Source of the DNA: Methylotenera_A sp046594915
Lineage (GTDB): Bacteria; Pseudomonadota; Gammaproteobacteria; Burkholderiales; Methylophilaceae
Reading direction: 5' to 3'
Length of the DNA: 64,000 nt
Assembly: GCA_046594915.1 (NCBI GenBank)
Contig: JBKJRC010000005.1
Span: 310,001-374,000 of the forward strand
The position numbers were made by a program, and so were the translations under genes. Below are positions 42,718 through 51,432 of the stretch, one piece after another (positions within the stretch are counted from its first letter, which is position 1; each line of letters starts with the position of its first letter). Below the pieces are notes generated by a model. It had not been told where the DNA came from. It searched no databases and saw nothing but the letters and a program-made list of their open reading frames with translations.

Positions 42718-43503
42718 ATGAGGCAAATAATAAACAATTGGTTAAAAAATAGTCATTTGTCAAAATTCAGGCTTATTTCCTCCATTTTTTCTTCTGTTTT
42801 TTTTGCATCGCTTTTACGCGAAAATTGTTTTTTATGCACTTCAAATCAAACAAAAAAACACGGGTTATGCCAAGCTTGTTTAAATGATTTGCCTTGGTTT
42901 CCAGCCAATAGCTGCCCACAGTGTGGTTTAAGTGCAAACGGGCAAATTTGTGGCAGCTGCATCAGCTCGCCACCTGATTTTGATGCCACGCATACCGTGT
43001 TTTTATACGCCTACCCAATCGACGCCATGATACAACGTTACAAATATGGCGAGACGCTGAGTTTAAGCCATCATTTTGGGCAATTAATCGGCGAAAAAAT
43101 CTCTTTATCGAACCACTTGCACGCCATCGATTTAATCATTGCCATGCCGATGCACCCAACACGTTTAAAACAGCGCGGCTTTAATCAAGCCCTTGAAATA
43201 GCCAAAGTTTTAAATAAGCTTTTATACAAAAATGAGCTAAAAAAGTTGGATTATAAAAGCGTGATACGCCAAACATTAACGCCGCCGCAAGCGAGTTTGC
43301 CGTTAAAAGAACGGGTTAACAATATTAAAGGTGCGTTTAAAGTGAACAAAAAAAGCCTTAGTCAATTTCACGGTAAACGCATTGCGATTGTGGATGATGT
43401 GATGACCACCGGCGCCAGTTTGAATGAACTGGCTAAAACCCTAAAGCAAGCAGGCGCAACGCATGTAGAATGCTGGGTCATTGCACGCACACTGCCGCAT
43501 TAA
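42718..43503 (+). CDS. comF: ComF-family phosphoribosyltransferase-like protein
   Basis: A 261-residue protein with an N-terminal zinc-ribbon-like region (CFLC, CQAC, CPQCG, CGSC at about residues 37-85) and a PRTase fold whose PRPP loop IAIVDDVMTTGASLNEL is near the C-terminus. MPMHPTRLKQRGFNQALEIAK is the conserved ComF segment. In competent bacteria ComF acts in uptake of transforming DNA; elsewhere its role is not clear. PilB/PilC, also needed for uptake, are encoded elsewhere in the window. trmL follows 22 bases later. Confidence 0.9.
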   Translation: MRQIINNWLKNSHLSKFRLISSIFSSVFFASLLRENCFLCTSNQTKKHGLCQACLNDLPWFPANSCPQCGLSANGQICGSCISSPPDFDATHTVFLYAYPIDAMIQRYKYGETLSLSHHFGQLIGEKISLSNHLHAIDLIIAMPMHPTRLKQRGFNQALEIAKVLNKLLYKNELKKLDYKSVIRQTLTPPQASLPLKERVNNIKGAFKVNKKSLSQFHGKRIAIVDDVMTTGASLNELAKTLKQAGATHVECWVIARTLPH

Positions 43504-43525
43504 TTAAATACTCGAAAACTTAACC

Positions 43526-43990
43526 ATGTTTACCATCGCATTATTTGAACCGGAAATTCCGCCCAATACTGGCAATATAATCCGCTTATGTGCCAATACC
43601 GGCGCGGATTTACACTTAATTGAGCCATTAGGTTTTAAATTAGAAGACAAACAATTGAAGCGCGCGGGTTTGGATTATCACGAGCATGCCCATTTAAAAG
43701 TCCACAAAAATTGGGTTGATTTTAAACAGGCAATGCTGGGAAGACGCCTATTTGCAATTACTACCAAAGGCAGTCAAAACTATGCAAAAGTTGCGTTTGA
43801 AGCGGGCGACGTATTTGTATTTGGTCCCGAAACACGTGGCTTGCCAGAAGAAATTCGCACCGAATTTGCGCCAGAACGTCGATTGCGCTTGCCAATGTTG
43901 CCAGATAGTAGAAGTTTAAATTTATCCAACAGCGTTGCCGTTTTGCTTTATGAAGCCTGGCGGCAGATTGATTTTGAAAACGGTATCTAA
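43526..43990 (+). CDS. trmL: tRNA (cytidine(34)-2'-O)-methyltransferase
   Basis: A 154-residue SPOUT methyltransferase that modifies the wobble base of tRNA-Leu. The N-terminal FEPEIPPNTGNIIRLCANTG and the knot elements FVFGPETRGLPEEI and LRLPMLPDSRSLNLSNSVAVLLYEAWRQ are characteristic. It is probably co-transcribed with comF and convergent with gpsA. Confidence 0.94.
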   Translation: MFTIALFEPEIPPNTGNIIRLCANTGADLHLIEPLGFKLEDKQLKRAGLDYHEHAHLKVHKNWVDFKQAMLGRRLFAITTKGSQNYAKVAFEAGDVFVFGPETRGLPEEIRTEFAPERRLRLPMLPDSRSLNLSNSVAVLLYEAWRQIDFENGI

Positions 43991-44014
43991 TGCCGCATTA
44001 ACAGAATAATCGCG

Positions 44015-45007
44015 CTAAAAACCTTCGGCTTTTTGCCCACGCCCCAGCAAATCCATTACCGCATCACGCGCCGATTTTCCATGAGTTAACGCTTGATTCA
44101 CTTCAAAAGTGATCGGCATGTCAATGCCCATGCTGTTTGCGCGACGCATGACTTCGCGTGCGGTGTTCACGCCTTCCGCCACATGGCCCAAACCTTGCAA
44201 AATAGCTTCCAGGCTTTTGCCGCTGGCCAGTTGCAAGCCTACTTCGCGATTTCTGGAATACTGTCCTGTGCAAGTTAAAATCAAATCGCCTGCGCCTGCC
44301 AAACCCATAAACGTGTCGGTTTTTGCGCCTAACGCCACGCCAAAACGGGTGATTTCAGCAAGGCCGCGCGTAATCATGGCGGCACGTGCATTATTGCCAA
44401 AACCCATGCCATCACTAATACCTGCGGCAATTGCCATCACATTTTTAACCGCGCCACCCACCGACACGCCAACAACATCTTTGCTGGTATACACGCGACA
44501 ATTATTACCATGAATCAAGTTAGCCGCAGCCAGTGCAAAATCCGCATTATTGGCGGCCAAAGTCACCGCAGTGGGCAAACCACGTACCAGCTCTGCCGCA
44601 AAACTCGGGCCTGATAATGCGCCCCAATGCTGGTTATTACCCAACTCTTCTATCGCCACTTCATGCGGCAATTTGGCCGATTCTGGCTCTAAACCTTTAT
44701 GCGCCCAAACCAGTGGTTGATTGGATTTTAATGCTTTGATATCTTTTAAAATAGACCTGAATCCAGCGGTTGGCACCACTGACAAAATCATATCTGCGCC
44801 ATCAATCGTGGCCGCTAAATCATCTTCAACCTGCAAATTATCGTTAAATCTAAAGTCGCCTAAATACAATGGGTTAGCACGCGCTTTACGCATGCCCGAT
44901 ACGTGCCCACTATTGCGCGCCCAAAGTGACACTTGATGTAAATGGCTAATTTGCATGGCAAGCGCTGTGCCCCAAGCGCCTGCGCCCAATACGGCAATCT
45001 TAGCCAT
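44015..45007 (-). CDS. gpsA: Glycerol-3-phosphate dehydrogenase [NAD(P)+]
   Basis: Reduces dihydroxyacetone phosphate to sn-glycerol 3-phosphate for phospholipids. The 330-residue protein has the Rossmann motif VLGAGAWGTALA at residues 5-16, WAHKGLEPES, the catalytic Lys in GGAVKNVMAIAAG and GLAGAGDLILTCTG. It is last in the rhodanese-grxC-secB-SH3-gpsA run. Confidence 0.96.
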   Translation of the reverse strand: MAKIAVLGAGAWGTALAMQISHLHQVSLWARNSGHVSGMRKARANPLYLGDFRFNDNLQVEDDLAATIDGADMILSVVPTAGFRSILKDIKALKSNQPLVWAHKGLEPESAKLPHEVAIEELGNNQHWGALSGPSFAAELVRGLPTAVTLAANNADFALAAANLIHGNNCRVYTSKDVVGVSVGGAVKNVMAIAAGISDGMGFGNNARAAMITRGLAEITRFGVALGAKTDTFMGLAGAGDLILTCTGQYSRNREVGLQLASGKSLEAILQGLGHVAEGVNTAREVMRRANSMGIDMPITFEVNQALTHGKSARDAVMDLLGRGQKAEGF

Positions 45008-45026
45008 TTTTAATATAAACCAATCA

Positions 45027-45497
45027 TCAATTTACGCCCCACAACACGTTACTTGACACAAAACCAGTGAGGCCATCGCGATGTTTGACTTTAATCCAGC
45101 CCGCTTTAGTGGCTGACGGTAACAATTCCAGCACCACATCTTTTTCAACCGTAGCGACCAAACCTGATGCCGTATCTTCTGCCGATTTAATATCGGTTTT
45201 TGCAGTCACTAACACCATGCGCTTACTGCTTAATTGTTTGCCTTCTACCCAACTTAATGCGCCCAAAGCGTCGCGAATCTTAATCCACGCACCCAGATTG
45301 ACAATCACTTCAACAGGATAACCTTGATTCAATATATACAGTTTGCTTGCCTCAACAGAAGGTGCATCGTATAAAATAGCTTTTACAGGTGCGATGGAGC
45401 GAAACTCTAAGGCAGACGCACAAAAAGAGAATGTTAGGCCAGCCATGGCTAAGCCAAACATCATTCCCTGTTTAAAATTAGTTGGCTTTTGCTGCAT
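45027..45497 (-). CDS. Exported SH3-domain protein
   Basis: A 156-residue protein with a hydrophobic N-terminal export signal (about residues 11-30, ending SFCASALEF) and two bacterial SH3-like repeats (about 35-90 and 95-150) of the kind that bind cell-wall peptides. Its ATG at 45497 overlaps the end of secB by about 20 bases; a longer frame from 45536 would overlap secB more, and a start at 45464 is also possible. Function is unknown; position between secB and gpsA is conserved in some betaproteobacteria as far as I recall. Confidence 0.75.
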   Translation of the reverse strand: MQQKPTNFKQGMMFGLAMAGLTFSFCASALEFRSIAPVKAILYDAPSVEASKLYILNQGYPVEVIVNLGAWIKIRDALGALSWVEGKQLSSKRMVLVTAKTDIKSAEDTASGLVATVEKDVVLELLPSATKAGWIKVKHRDGLTGFVSSNVLWGVN

Positions 45498-45960
45498 TTT
45501 CAGCTTGTTGCTTCTGTTGCATAAACAAAGCTTCAAAGTTAATTGGGTTTAATAAAACTGGCGCAAAACCGGCGCGCGTCACCAAATCAGACACCGCTTC
45601 GCGCGCGTAAGGGAACAAAATATTAGGGCAAGTGACGCCCAAAATCATGTCCAAATTTTCTTCTGGAATATTGCGCACGGCAAAAATGCCCGCTTGCGTC
45701 ACTTCAACCAAAAAAGCGACTTTATCGCCGATTTTTGCGGTAACAGTGACTTTAATCGCTGTTTCAAAAATACCATCATCTAGTTTTTGTGCCGCATTAC
45801 CCAGTTCCACATTGACTTGTGGCGCATTACGATCGGTAAAAATCTGTGGTGCGTTGGGGATTTCTAATGAAGCATCTTTTACGTATAACTTTTCAATTGC
45901 AAAACCAGGTTGTGCGTCTTGTTCTGCTGCTTGATTTATTGCGTTGTCTGCTATTGCCAT
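45478..45960 (-). CDS. secB: Protein-export chaperone SecB
   Basis: Tetrameric cytosolic chaperone that keeps precursors unfolded and hands them to SecA. The 160-residue protein shows FAIEKLYVKDASLEIPNAPQIF near the N-terminus and CPNILFPYAREAVSDLVTRAGFAPVLLNPINFEALF, the family core, followed by a short Gln/Ala-rich tail. It lies between grxC and the SH3 protein. 225 AT-rich bases with short direct repeats precede it. Confidence 0.96.
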   Translation of the reverse strand: MAIADNAINQAAEQDAQPGFAIEKLYVKDASLEIPNAPQIFTDRNAPQVNVELGNAAQKLDDGIFETAIKVTVTAKIGDKVAFLVEVTQAGIFAVRNIPEENLDMILGVTCPNILFPYAREAVSDLVTRAGFAPVLLNPINFEALFMQQKQQAENAAKAN

Positions 45961-46144
45961 ATTATTTTCCTAAAACGGTTTGCTTGCTTAAGTTGAAAAG
46001 ATCGTTCAATCTGACCTGTGTTTAAACTACGTGTCTAATATTTTTTGGTATTTATCTGAAAAAGTATTTTAGCTTTTAATTGCTTTTTGTTCATTAGATT
46101 ATTGTGTCAAAGCTTTTGGCTTAAATACTTAACCCAATTTTTAA

Positions 46145-46197
46145 CTCAAATATTTAAGTTAAGCATTAAAGCTCAAATATTTAAGCTAAATATTTAA
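46145..46197. repeat. AT-rich direct repeats between grxC and secB
   Basis: CTCAAATATTTAAG occurs at 46145-46158 and 46172-46185, and a third partial copy (CTAAATATTTAA) at 46186-46197 overlaps the end of grxC. No function is evident. Confidence 0.6.
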
Positions 46198-46470
46198 TAG
46201 TGAATCCAGTTTTCCCGCCACATCCAGCGCTCGTAGTTCATCATAGCCACCAATGTGCTGATGATTGATATAAATTTGCGGCACGGTACGCCGACCTGTT
46301 TTTTGCATCATTTCCTGCCTTAACTGCGGCTGCAAATCGACGCGGATTTGATTGATTTTAACGCCTTTTGCGCTTAAAAGCCGCTCTGCGTTGATGCAGT
46401 AAGGGCAAGTCGCAGTGGCGTACATCAATACTTCTGGCGTATTGGTCGTTTCCATTTTACTGTTCAACAT
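46186..46470 (-). CDS. grxC: Glutaredoxin 3
   Basis: A 94-residue glutaredoxin with the dithiol active site CPYC at about residues 22-25 (TATCPYCINAERLL), the cis-Pro TVPQIYIN and GGYDELRALD. It uses glutathione to reduce protein disulfides. It begins directly after the rhodanese stop and precedes secB, a common proteobacterial arrangement. Confidence 0.93.
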   Translation of the reverse strand: MLNSKMETTNTPEVLMYATATCPYCINAERLLSAKGVKINQIRVDLQPQLRQEMMQKTGRRTVPQIYINHQHIGGYDELRALDVAGKLDSLLNI

Positions 46471-46902
46471 CTAGCTTTTAACCAACGGCAATTTGGCTTC
46501 TACCCAAGTATCTAAGCCGCCTTGTAGATTATTTAGCTGGCTAAATTGCTGCGCTTTTAAAATCTTAATTGCAGTTTTGGCGCGCATGCCACGCTGGCAA
46601 TGCACCAGCACGGGCTTGTCTTTAAATTTTTCAATTTCCTTTAATCGATTTGCTAACTCTGCGACCGGAATATGTTTAGCGCCTTGAATATGCCCGCTGG
46701 CAAATTCGGCTGCATCGCGCACATCTAAAACTAACGGCTTGCCACGATTGAGCATTAATACTGCTTCTGCGGCATTAAGATTAATCGCGCCGCCTGCGCC
46801 ACGATTAAACATTGGCCAAAGCAAAGCCACGCCTGAGCCAACAGCCAAGCCAATTAACAATGCGTTATGTTTTACGAATTCAAACAAGGTTGGTTCAGTC
46901 AT
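46471..46902 (-). CDS. Membrane-anchored rhodanese-like protein
   Basis: A 143-residue protein with one N-terminal transmembrane helix (ALLIGLAVGSGVALLWPMF) and a rhodanese domain whose active-site loop is HCQRGMRAKTA (Cys at about residue 109). Similar proteins precede grxC-secB in many proteobacteria; the sulfur acceptor is unknown. Confidence 0.88.
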   Translation of the reverse strand: MTEPTLFEFVKHNALLIGLAVGSGVALLWPMFNRGAGGAINLNAAEAVLMLNRGKPLVLDVRDAAEFASGHIQGAKHIPVAELANRLKEIEKFKDKPVLVHCQRGMRAKTAIKILKAQQFSQLNNLQGGLDTWVEAKLPLVKS

Positions 46903-46982
46903 ATTGTTTCCAAAAAATGATTAGTACTAATGAATCCATGCGAGCAATTATTTATATGCGCATTTAGGTGCGTATTTAGCAA

Positions 46983-47014
46983 CCAACTATTATAATGGAT
47001 AACTACTATAATAG
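46983..47014 (+). promoter_or_regulatory. Inverted repeat with two TATAAT boxes upstream of gpmI
   Basis: AACTATTATA (46983-46992) and TATAATAGTT (47005-47014) are perfect inverted arms with a 12-nt spacer. The same segment also reads as a direct repeat AACTA(T/C)TATAAT at a 16-base period. Two TATAAT hexamers result, so this is either a doubled -10 region or an operator over the promoter. No good -35 is visible. Confidence 0.4.
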
Positions 47015-47044
47015 TTACTTAGCGCCGATTAGGAAGATGTTGAC

Positions 47045-48601
47045 ATGCCAAGCACGCCCGTTATTACGCCCGTTATTTTGTTGATTTTAGATGGCTTTGG
47101 CCATCGTGAAGATGCCACCAATAATGCGATTGCGCAGGCAAATACGCCTAATTTAGACGCGCTTAAGCAATCTGAACCGCATATGCTGATTAACGCATCC
47201 GAACATTATGTCGGTTTGCCAGATGGCCAAATGGGCAACTCAGAAGTCGGTCATCTTAATATCGGTGCGGGGCGCATTGTTTTTCAAGACTTTGAACGTA
47301 TTAACAATAGCATTAGCAGCGGCGATTTTTTTAAACATGCCGCCTTAGTTAACACTTTAAAAAGCTTAAAAACCAGCAACAAAGCCTTGCATATATTTGG
47401 TTTATTATCCGATGGCGGCGTGCACAGCCATATCAATCATATTTTAACCATGCTGGAAATGGCCGCGCAGCAAGGCTTACAGCGCATTTATGTGCATGCG
47501 TTTTTAGATGGCCGTGACACACCGCCGATTAGTGCAGTGCCCTATATCGCCTTGCTTGAAGATAAAATACAAATGCTGGGCGTGGGTAAAATCGCGTCAA
47601 TTTCTGGCCGCTTTTACAGCATGGATAGAGATAAGCGCTGGGAGCGCGTGGCACCTGCTTACGAAATGATGGTAAACGGCATTGGCGAATTTACGGCAGC
47701 CACCGCCAGCGACGCTTTGCACAACGCCTACGCCAGAGGCGAGCAGGATGAATTCGTTAAATGCACGGTGATTCGACAAGCCGACCAACCAGCTATTCAC
47801 CTGGAAGATGGCGATTGCGTGGTGTATATGAATTTTAGAAGCGATCGCGCGCGCCAATTGACCGATGCGTTATTAAATGAGGATTTTGCAGGATTCGAAC
47901 GTAGCCGCGTGCCAAAACTGGCTGGCTATTTCACCTTAACGCAATACGATCAAAACCAACGAAAAGCCACGCCGATTTTCGCCGCCACCAATGTGCCCAA
48001 CACGTTTGGCGAATATGTGTCCAGTTTGGGTTTAAAGCAACTGCGCATCGCCGAAACCGAAAAATATCCGCATGTAACCTTCTTTTTTAATGGCGGCGAT
48101 GAGGCGGTTTTTGCAGGCGAAGATCGCATTATGGTGCCTTCGCCTAAAGTGGCTACTTACGATTTGCAGCCAGAAATGAGTGCGCCAGAACTCACCGATA
48201 AACTGGTTGCAGCTGTGAACAGTCAACAATACGGCGCCATTATTTGCAATTACGCCAATGGCGATATGGTCGGCCATACTGGTAATTTGGCGGCGGCGAT
48301 TAAGGCAATTGAAACGCTGGATGACTGCGTAGGCCGCGTGGTGCAAGCCGCCAGAAAAAATGGCGCCGAAGTGATTATTACCGCGGATCACGGCAACGCA
48401 GAAGTGATGTTTGATAGCATCAATAATCAGGCGCATACGCAGCATACAACCAATTTAGTGCCGATGATTTATGTCGGTCGTAAAGCGAAATTAGCTGAAT
48501 TGGGCGCATTGTCTGATTTGGCTCCTACTTTACTAACCATGATGGGATTGCCGCAACCGACTGAAATGACTGGGAAAAGTTTAGTGAGTTTTCAAGGCTA
48601 A
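47045..48601 (+). CDS. gpmI: 2,3-bisphosphoglycerate-independent phosphoglycerate mutase
   Basis: Interconverts 3- and 2-phosphoglycerate using two Mn ions and a phosphoserine intermediate. The 518-residue protein begins PVILLILDGFGHRED (metal Asp), has the active-site Ser in DGQMGNSEVGHLNIGAGR (about residue 65), and C-terminal metal ligands in ANGDMVGHTGNL and ITADHGNAEVM. It diverges from the rhodanese operon. Confidence 0.96.
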   Translation: MPSTPVITPVILLILDGFGHREDATNNAIAQANTPNLDALKQSEPHMLINASEHYVGLPDGQMGNSEVGHLNIGAGRIVFQDFERINNSISSGDFFKHAALVNTLKSLKTSNKALHIFGLLSDGGVHSHINHILTMLEMAAQQGLQRIYVHAFLDGRDTPPISAVPYIALLEDKIQMLGVGKIASISGRFYSMDRDKRWERVAPAYEMMVNGIGEFTAATASDALHNAYARGEQDEFVKCTVIRQADQPAIHLEDGDCVVYMNFRSDRARQLTDALLNEDFAGFERSRVPKLAGYFTLTQYDQNQRKATPIFAATNVPNTFGEYVSSLGLKQLRIAETEKYPHVTFFFNGGDEAVFAGEDRIMVPSPKVATYDLQPEMSAPELTDKLVAAVNSQQYGAIICNYANGDMVGHTGNLAAAIKAIETLDDCVGRVVQAARKNGAEVIITADHGNAEVMFDSINNQAHTQHTTNLVPMIYVGRKAKLAELGALSDLAPTLLTMMGLPQPTEMTGKSLVSFQG

Positions 48602-48609
48602 TTTAATTA

Positions 48610-48680
48610 CAAGCTCAACTTAATTTCAAGCTCTACTTAATTTTTAAGCCCAGTTTAATTTCAAGTCTAATTCAGTTTCA
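48610..48680. repeat. Degenerate 17-18 bp tandem repeats after gpmI
   Basis: Four imperfect units resembling CAAGCTCAACTTAATTT follow one another between gpmI and the EnvC-like gene. They suggest slippage expansion. No coding potential is seen. Confidence 0.55.
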
Positions 48681-48712
48681 GTTTGGTCAAATTTTAATCT
48701 TAATTCGATTTA

Positions 48713-49975
48713 ATGCTTAAGTCTTTACGCACCTCACTTTTTGCCGTTATCGCCATAACGCTGCTCAATTGTGCTTTTGTTAATCCCAGTTTTGCGGCAA
48801 AAAAAATGGATGCCGCCAAAGAAGATTTGGGTGATTTAAAGCAGAAAATCCAAGCGTTAAAAAAAGAGCTGGATAACAAGCAAGCCGCACATAAAGATGC
48901 CGCAGATGCGCTTAAAGACTCTGAAACCGCCATCAGCCAAGCCAATAAAAAGCTATTTGAGATTAACCAGAAACAAAAACAAAATAAAAATACGCTGGTT
49001 AGCTTAAGAAAAGAATCGCTAAGCTTAAATGAAAAACTGACCGCACAACAAAAACAGTTAAGCATTTTGATCCGGCAACAATATGTGCATGGCAACCAAA
49101 GCTACACTAAATTGCTGTTGCAAAACAAAAATCCCAGCCAAATTTCGCGCGATATTCAATATTATTCTTATATTGCAAAAGCGCACGCGCAATTAATCGA
49201 TGCAATGCAGGTGAGCCTTGCTAAAGTAAAGACACTGAATAATAAGACCGCTACCACATTGCAGGCAGTCGCGGATTTAAAAGCGAAACAACTGGCCGAA
49301 CGACAAGCGCTGCAACAACAAAAACGAGAGAAATCTAAAGTTGTTAAAAACTTATCTGGGCAAATAGCTGCGCAGCGTAATGAAATTAAAAAACTGAAGC
49401 GGGATGAGCAGAATTTATCTAATCTAGTGGAACGCCTGGCTAAAATTGCAGCTAAAAACCCACCCAAAAAAGTGGTTAAGTCTAAAACAATAAAAAACGC
49501 TAAGCCTGATATAAAACTAGACAAGCAAATCATTGCAAAGAATGAGCAAACACCAACTGACGCTTATACTGGTAGCAGCTTTGCCGCACTAAAAGGTAAA
49601 CTTAATTTACCAGTGCGCGGCGATGTCACCAATCGGTTTGGCAGCAGCCGTAGCGATACCGGCGTTTCGTGGAAAGGCTTGTTTATACGCGCAACTGAAG
49701 GCGCAGAAGTTAAATCAGTCGCCAGCGGCCGCGTCGTTTTTGCCGATTGGCTGCGTGGTTTTGGCAACTTAATTATTGTGGATCATGGTAGCGGCTATAT
49801 GAGCTTGTACGGCAATAACCAAGCCATATTAAGGCAAGTGGGCGATGAAGTGAGCGCTGGCGACCATATTGCTGCAGTCGGTAACAGTGGTGGCAATGAA
49901 AGTAACGGCTTGTATTATGAGTTGCGCAGCCAAAGCAAACCGTTTGATCCGTTAAGCTGGAGCGTGATTCGCTAA
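48713..49975 (+). CDS. EnvC-like murein hydrolase activator (degenerate M23)
   Basis: A 420-residue periplasmic protein: signal peptide (to about 28), long coiled coil (about 30-240), linker, then a LytM/M23 domain (about 295-420). The zinc ligands of active M23 enzymes are lost: the HxGxD-like loop reads WKGLFIRA and the HxH-like motif reads LYYELRSQ. This matches EnvC/NlpD-type activators that stimulate amidases at the septum instead of cutting. It follows gpmI by 111 bases, as in many proteobacteria. The ctpA protease that often comes next is absent; a terminator is there instead. Confidence 0.9.
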   Translation: MLKSLRTSLFAVIAITLLNCAFVNPSFAAKKMDAAKEDLGDLKQKIQALKKELDNKQAAHKDAADALKDSETAISQANKKLFEINQKQKQNKNTLVSLRKESLSLNEKLTAQQKQLSILIRQQYVHGNQSYTKLLLQNKNPSQISRDIQYYSYIAKAHAQLIDAMQVSLAKVKTLNNKTATTLQAVADLKAKQLAERQALQQQKREKSKVVKNLSGQIAAQRNEIKKLKRDEQNLSNLVERLAKIAAKNPPKKVVKSKTIKNAKPDIKLDKQIIAKNEQTPTDAYTGSSFAALKGKLNLPVRGDVTNRFGSSRSDTGVSWKGLFIRATEGAEVKSVASGRVVFADWLRGFGNLIIVDHGSGYMSLYGNNQAILRQVGDEVSAGDHIAAVGNSGGNESNGLYYELRSQSKPFDPLSWSVIR

Positions 49976-49992
49976 TAGTTAATACGCGACAG

Positions 49993-50030
49993 GCAATAAA
50001 AAAACGTGCATCAGCACGCTTTTTTATTGC
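49993..50030. terminator. Bidirectional terminator after the EnvC-like gene
   Basis: A 17-bp stem with one mismatch, GCAATAAAAAAACGTGC (49993-50009) / GCACGCTTTTTTATTGC (50014-50030), has a 4-nt loop and A/T tracts on both sides. It separates the envC-like gene (+) from the lipoprotein gene (-). Confidence 0.93.
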
Positions 50031-50054
50031 TAATTAATGCGTTAAATTAGCGCA

Positions 50055-50339
50055 TTATTCAGCCGCTGGTGCTGGTGTTGCTTCTGCCGCTGGAGCTGCT
50101 GGCGCATCCATTGTAATGCCTGGTACGCGCTCTTCTGCAGTTGGCTCATAGCCGCCGCCTGTTGTTGCCGCTGCTTCTGCTGGTGCAGCAGCAGCTGGAG
50201 CTGCCGCTTCTGCTGCAGGCGCCATTTCTTCCGTTGCTGCAGGAGCCGCTTCAGTGGTTTCTGCAGCTTTTTCGCCACAAGCTGTTAATAATAAGGCGCC
50301 TAATAATGCTGGAATAACTAAAACTGCGTTAATGTTCAT
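50055..50339 (-). CDS. Small Ala/Pro/Glu-rich lipoprotein
   Basis: A 94-residue lipoprotein. The signal peptide ends in LLLTAC with the lipidated Cys at about residue 21; the mature part is a low-complexity run of Ala, Glu, Pro and Thr, probably a disordered spacer. The frame extends upstream to 50519, but the ATG at 50339 has a good ribosome-binding site (GGAGAG) and starts the signal peptide, so it is used. No function can be assigned. Confidence 0.8.
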   Translation of the reverse strand: MNINAVLVIPALLGALLLTACGEKAAETTEAAPAATEEMAPAAEAAAPAAAAPAEAAATTGGGYEPTAEERVPGITMDAPAAPAAEATPAPAAE

Positions 50340-50457
50340 TTTATACTCTCCGATTGTTCTAAAAAACGTTCTTTCATCACCTACAAGCGCAATCATAACA
50401 AAACTCGTGCTAATGTCATACCCTAAGCACAATTGTGTTGTTTTAATGCATTGAATC

Positions 50458-50832
50458 TCAAGTGTTTGTTGCAAAATCGGCAGCGATTTGTCGGCCTTTG
50501 GCATAAGCCTCAATCTCATAGGCGCTTTTAAAGTAGCCGTATCGGCAAGACCAACTATATTTTAACAGCGTCATACCATGCAAAAACTGCGAAACATGCG
50601 TTAATTCGTGGCCTAATAGCTCTGCGCCACGCCTCGTATTTGGCTGATAAACGCCTGCACGAAAATAGATGGTGCGCCCCAGCACAACGGCGCACATCTC
50701 TTTACGCAACCAAAATGGTACTTTTCCACCAAAACTGCCATCAACAATACGCGCCTCATGCATCACAATCTGCGCAAAATAAGGGCTACATAATCGACGC
50801 TCTTGCAAGCTTAATGGACGGCCTTTTTGCAC
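50458..50832 (-). CDS. Small HEXXH protein (DUF4157-like metallopeptidase fold)
   Basis: A 124-residue protein with GRTIYFRAGVYQP followed by GAELLGHELTHVSQF, the arrangement of DUF4157 domains: a strand, then the zinc-binding HELTH helix (about residues 75-79). A downstream YEIEAYAKGR supplies a Glu at a spacing seen in the family. It has no signal peptide and no partner domain. It starts at a GTG (50832) after an AAGG site. Whether it is an active protease, and on what, is unknown. Confidence 0.65.
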   Translation of the reverse strand: MQKGRPLSLQERRLCSPYFAQIVMHEARIVDGSFGGKVPFWLRKEMCAVVLGRTIYFRAGVYQPNTRRGAELLGHELTHVSQFLHGMTLLKYSWSCRYGYFKSAYEIEAYAKGRQIAADFATNT

Positions 50833-50886
50833 GGATTTACCTTGTTAATCGCCTGCATCTAATCGCATAGTTTTAATTGACTAATT

Positions 50887-51306
50887 TTAATCGCCAAGCG
50901 CATGCAAAATAATACGTCTTGTTGCAGAAATATGCCGATGCTCAAACAAAAATATACCTTGCCACTGTCCCAGCGCAAGCTTGCCTTCTAATATGGGGAT
51001 AGACAAACTGGTTTGGGTGAGCGCGGTGCGCACGTGCGCTGGCATGTCGTCTGGGCCTTCTACGGTGTGAATAAATAAATCATCGCCATCTGGCACCAAA
51101 CGGTTAAAAAACGCTTCCATATCCGCCAACACATCGGCATCATAATTTTCGTTAATCAACAAACTGGCCGAAGTATGCTGAATATACAGCGTCAATAACC
51201 CCGTCTGCAGCCCGAGCGCATTCAACCATTGTAGTACCTGCGGCGTAATATCGTATAGCTTGCGGCCATGCGCCTTAATGCTGATTTGCTGTGTAAATTG
51301 CCGCAT
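50887..51306 (-). CDS. yjbQ: YjbQ/UPF0047 family protein
   Basis: A 139-residue protein of the YjbQ family, also annotated as secondary thiamine-phosphate synthase. It shows LYIQHTSASLLINENYDADVLADMEAFF and the C-terminal GQWQGIFLFEHRH, whose His residues form the family's metal site. The in vivo role is not settled. The ATG at 51306 has a TAGGTGA site; a GTG at 51315 is the alternative. Confidence 0.9.
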   Translation of the reverse strand: MRQFTQQISIKAHGRKLYDITPQVLQWLNALGLQTGLLTLYIQHTSASLLINENYDADVLADMEAFFNRLVPDGDDLFIHTVEGPDDMPAHVRTALTQTSLSIPILEGKLALGQWQGIFLFEHRHISATRRIILHALGD

Positions 51307-51432
51307 TGGTTTCACCTAAAAAATACTGAACATTGATGGCATTATCGTGATTTTTTAGCGTACCCACAAGTTGCAACTCGGTATAAAATAAATGCTTATT
51401 GAAACGAATCTCGATTATTGCAAGGAGTTTTT

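Noticed and set aside
50042..50278. Gln/Lys-rich frame of 78 codons on the minus strand
   Set aside because: It is the alternative frame of the repetitive Ala/Pro/Glu codons of the lipoprotein gene; low-complexity DNA keeps several frames open.
50340..50519. Upstream extension of the Ala-rich lipoprotein frame
   Set aside because: It lacks signal-peptide character and overlaps the HEXXH gene; the ATG at 50339 has a good ribosome-binding site and begins the signal peptide.
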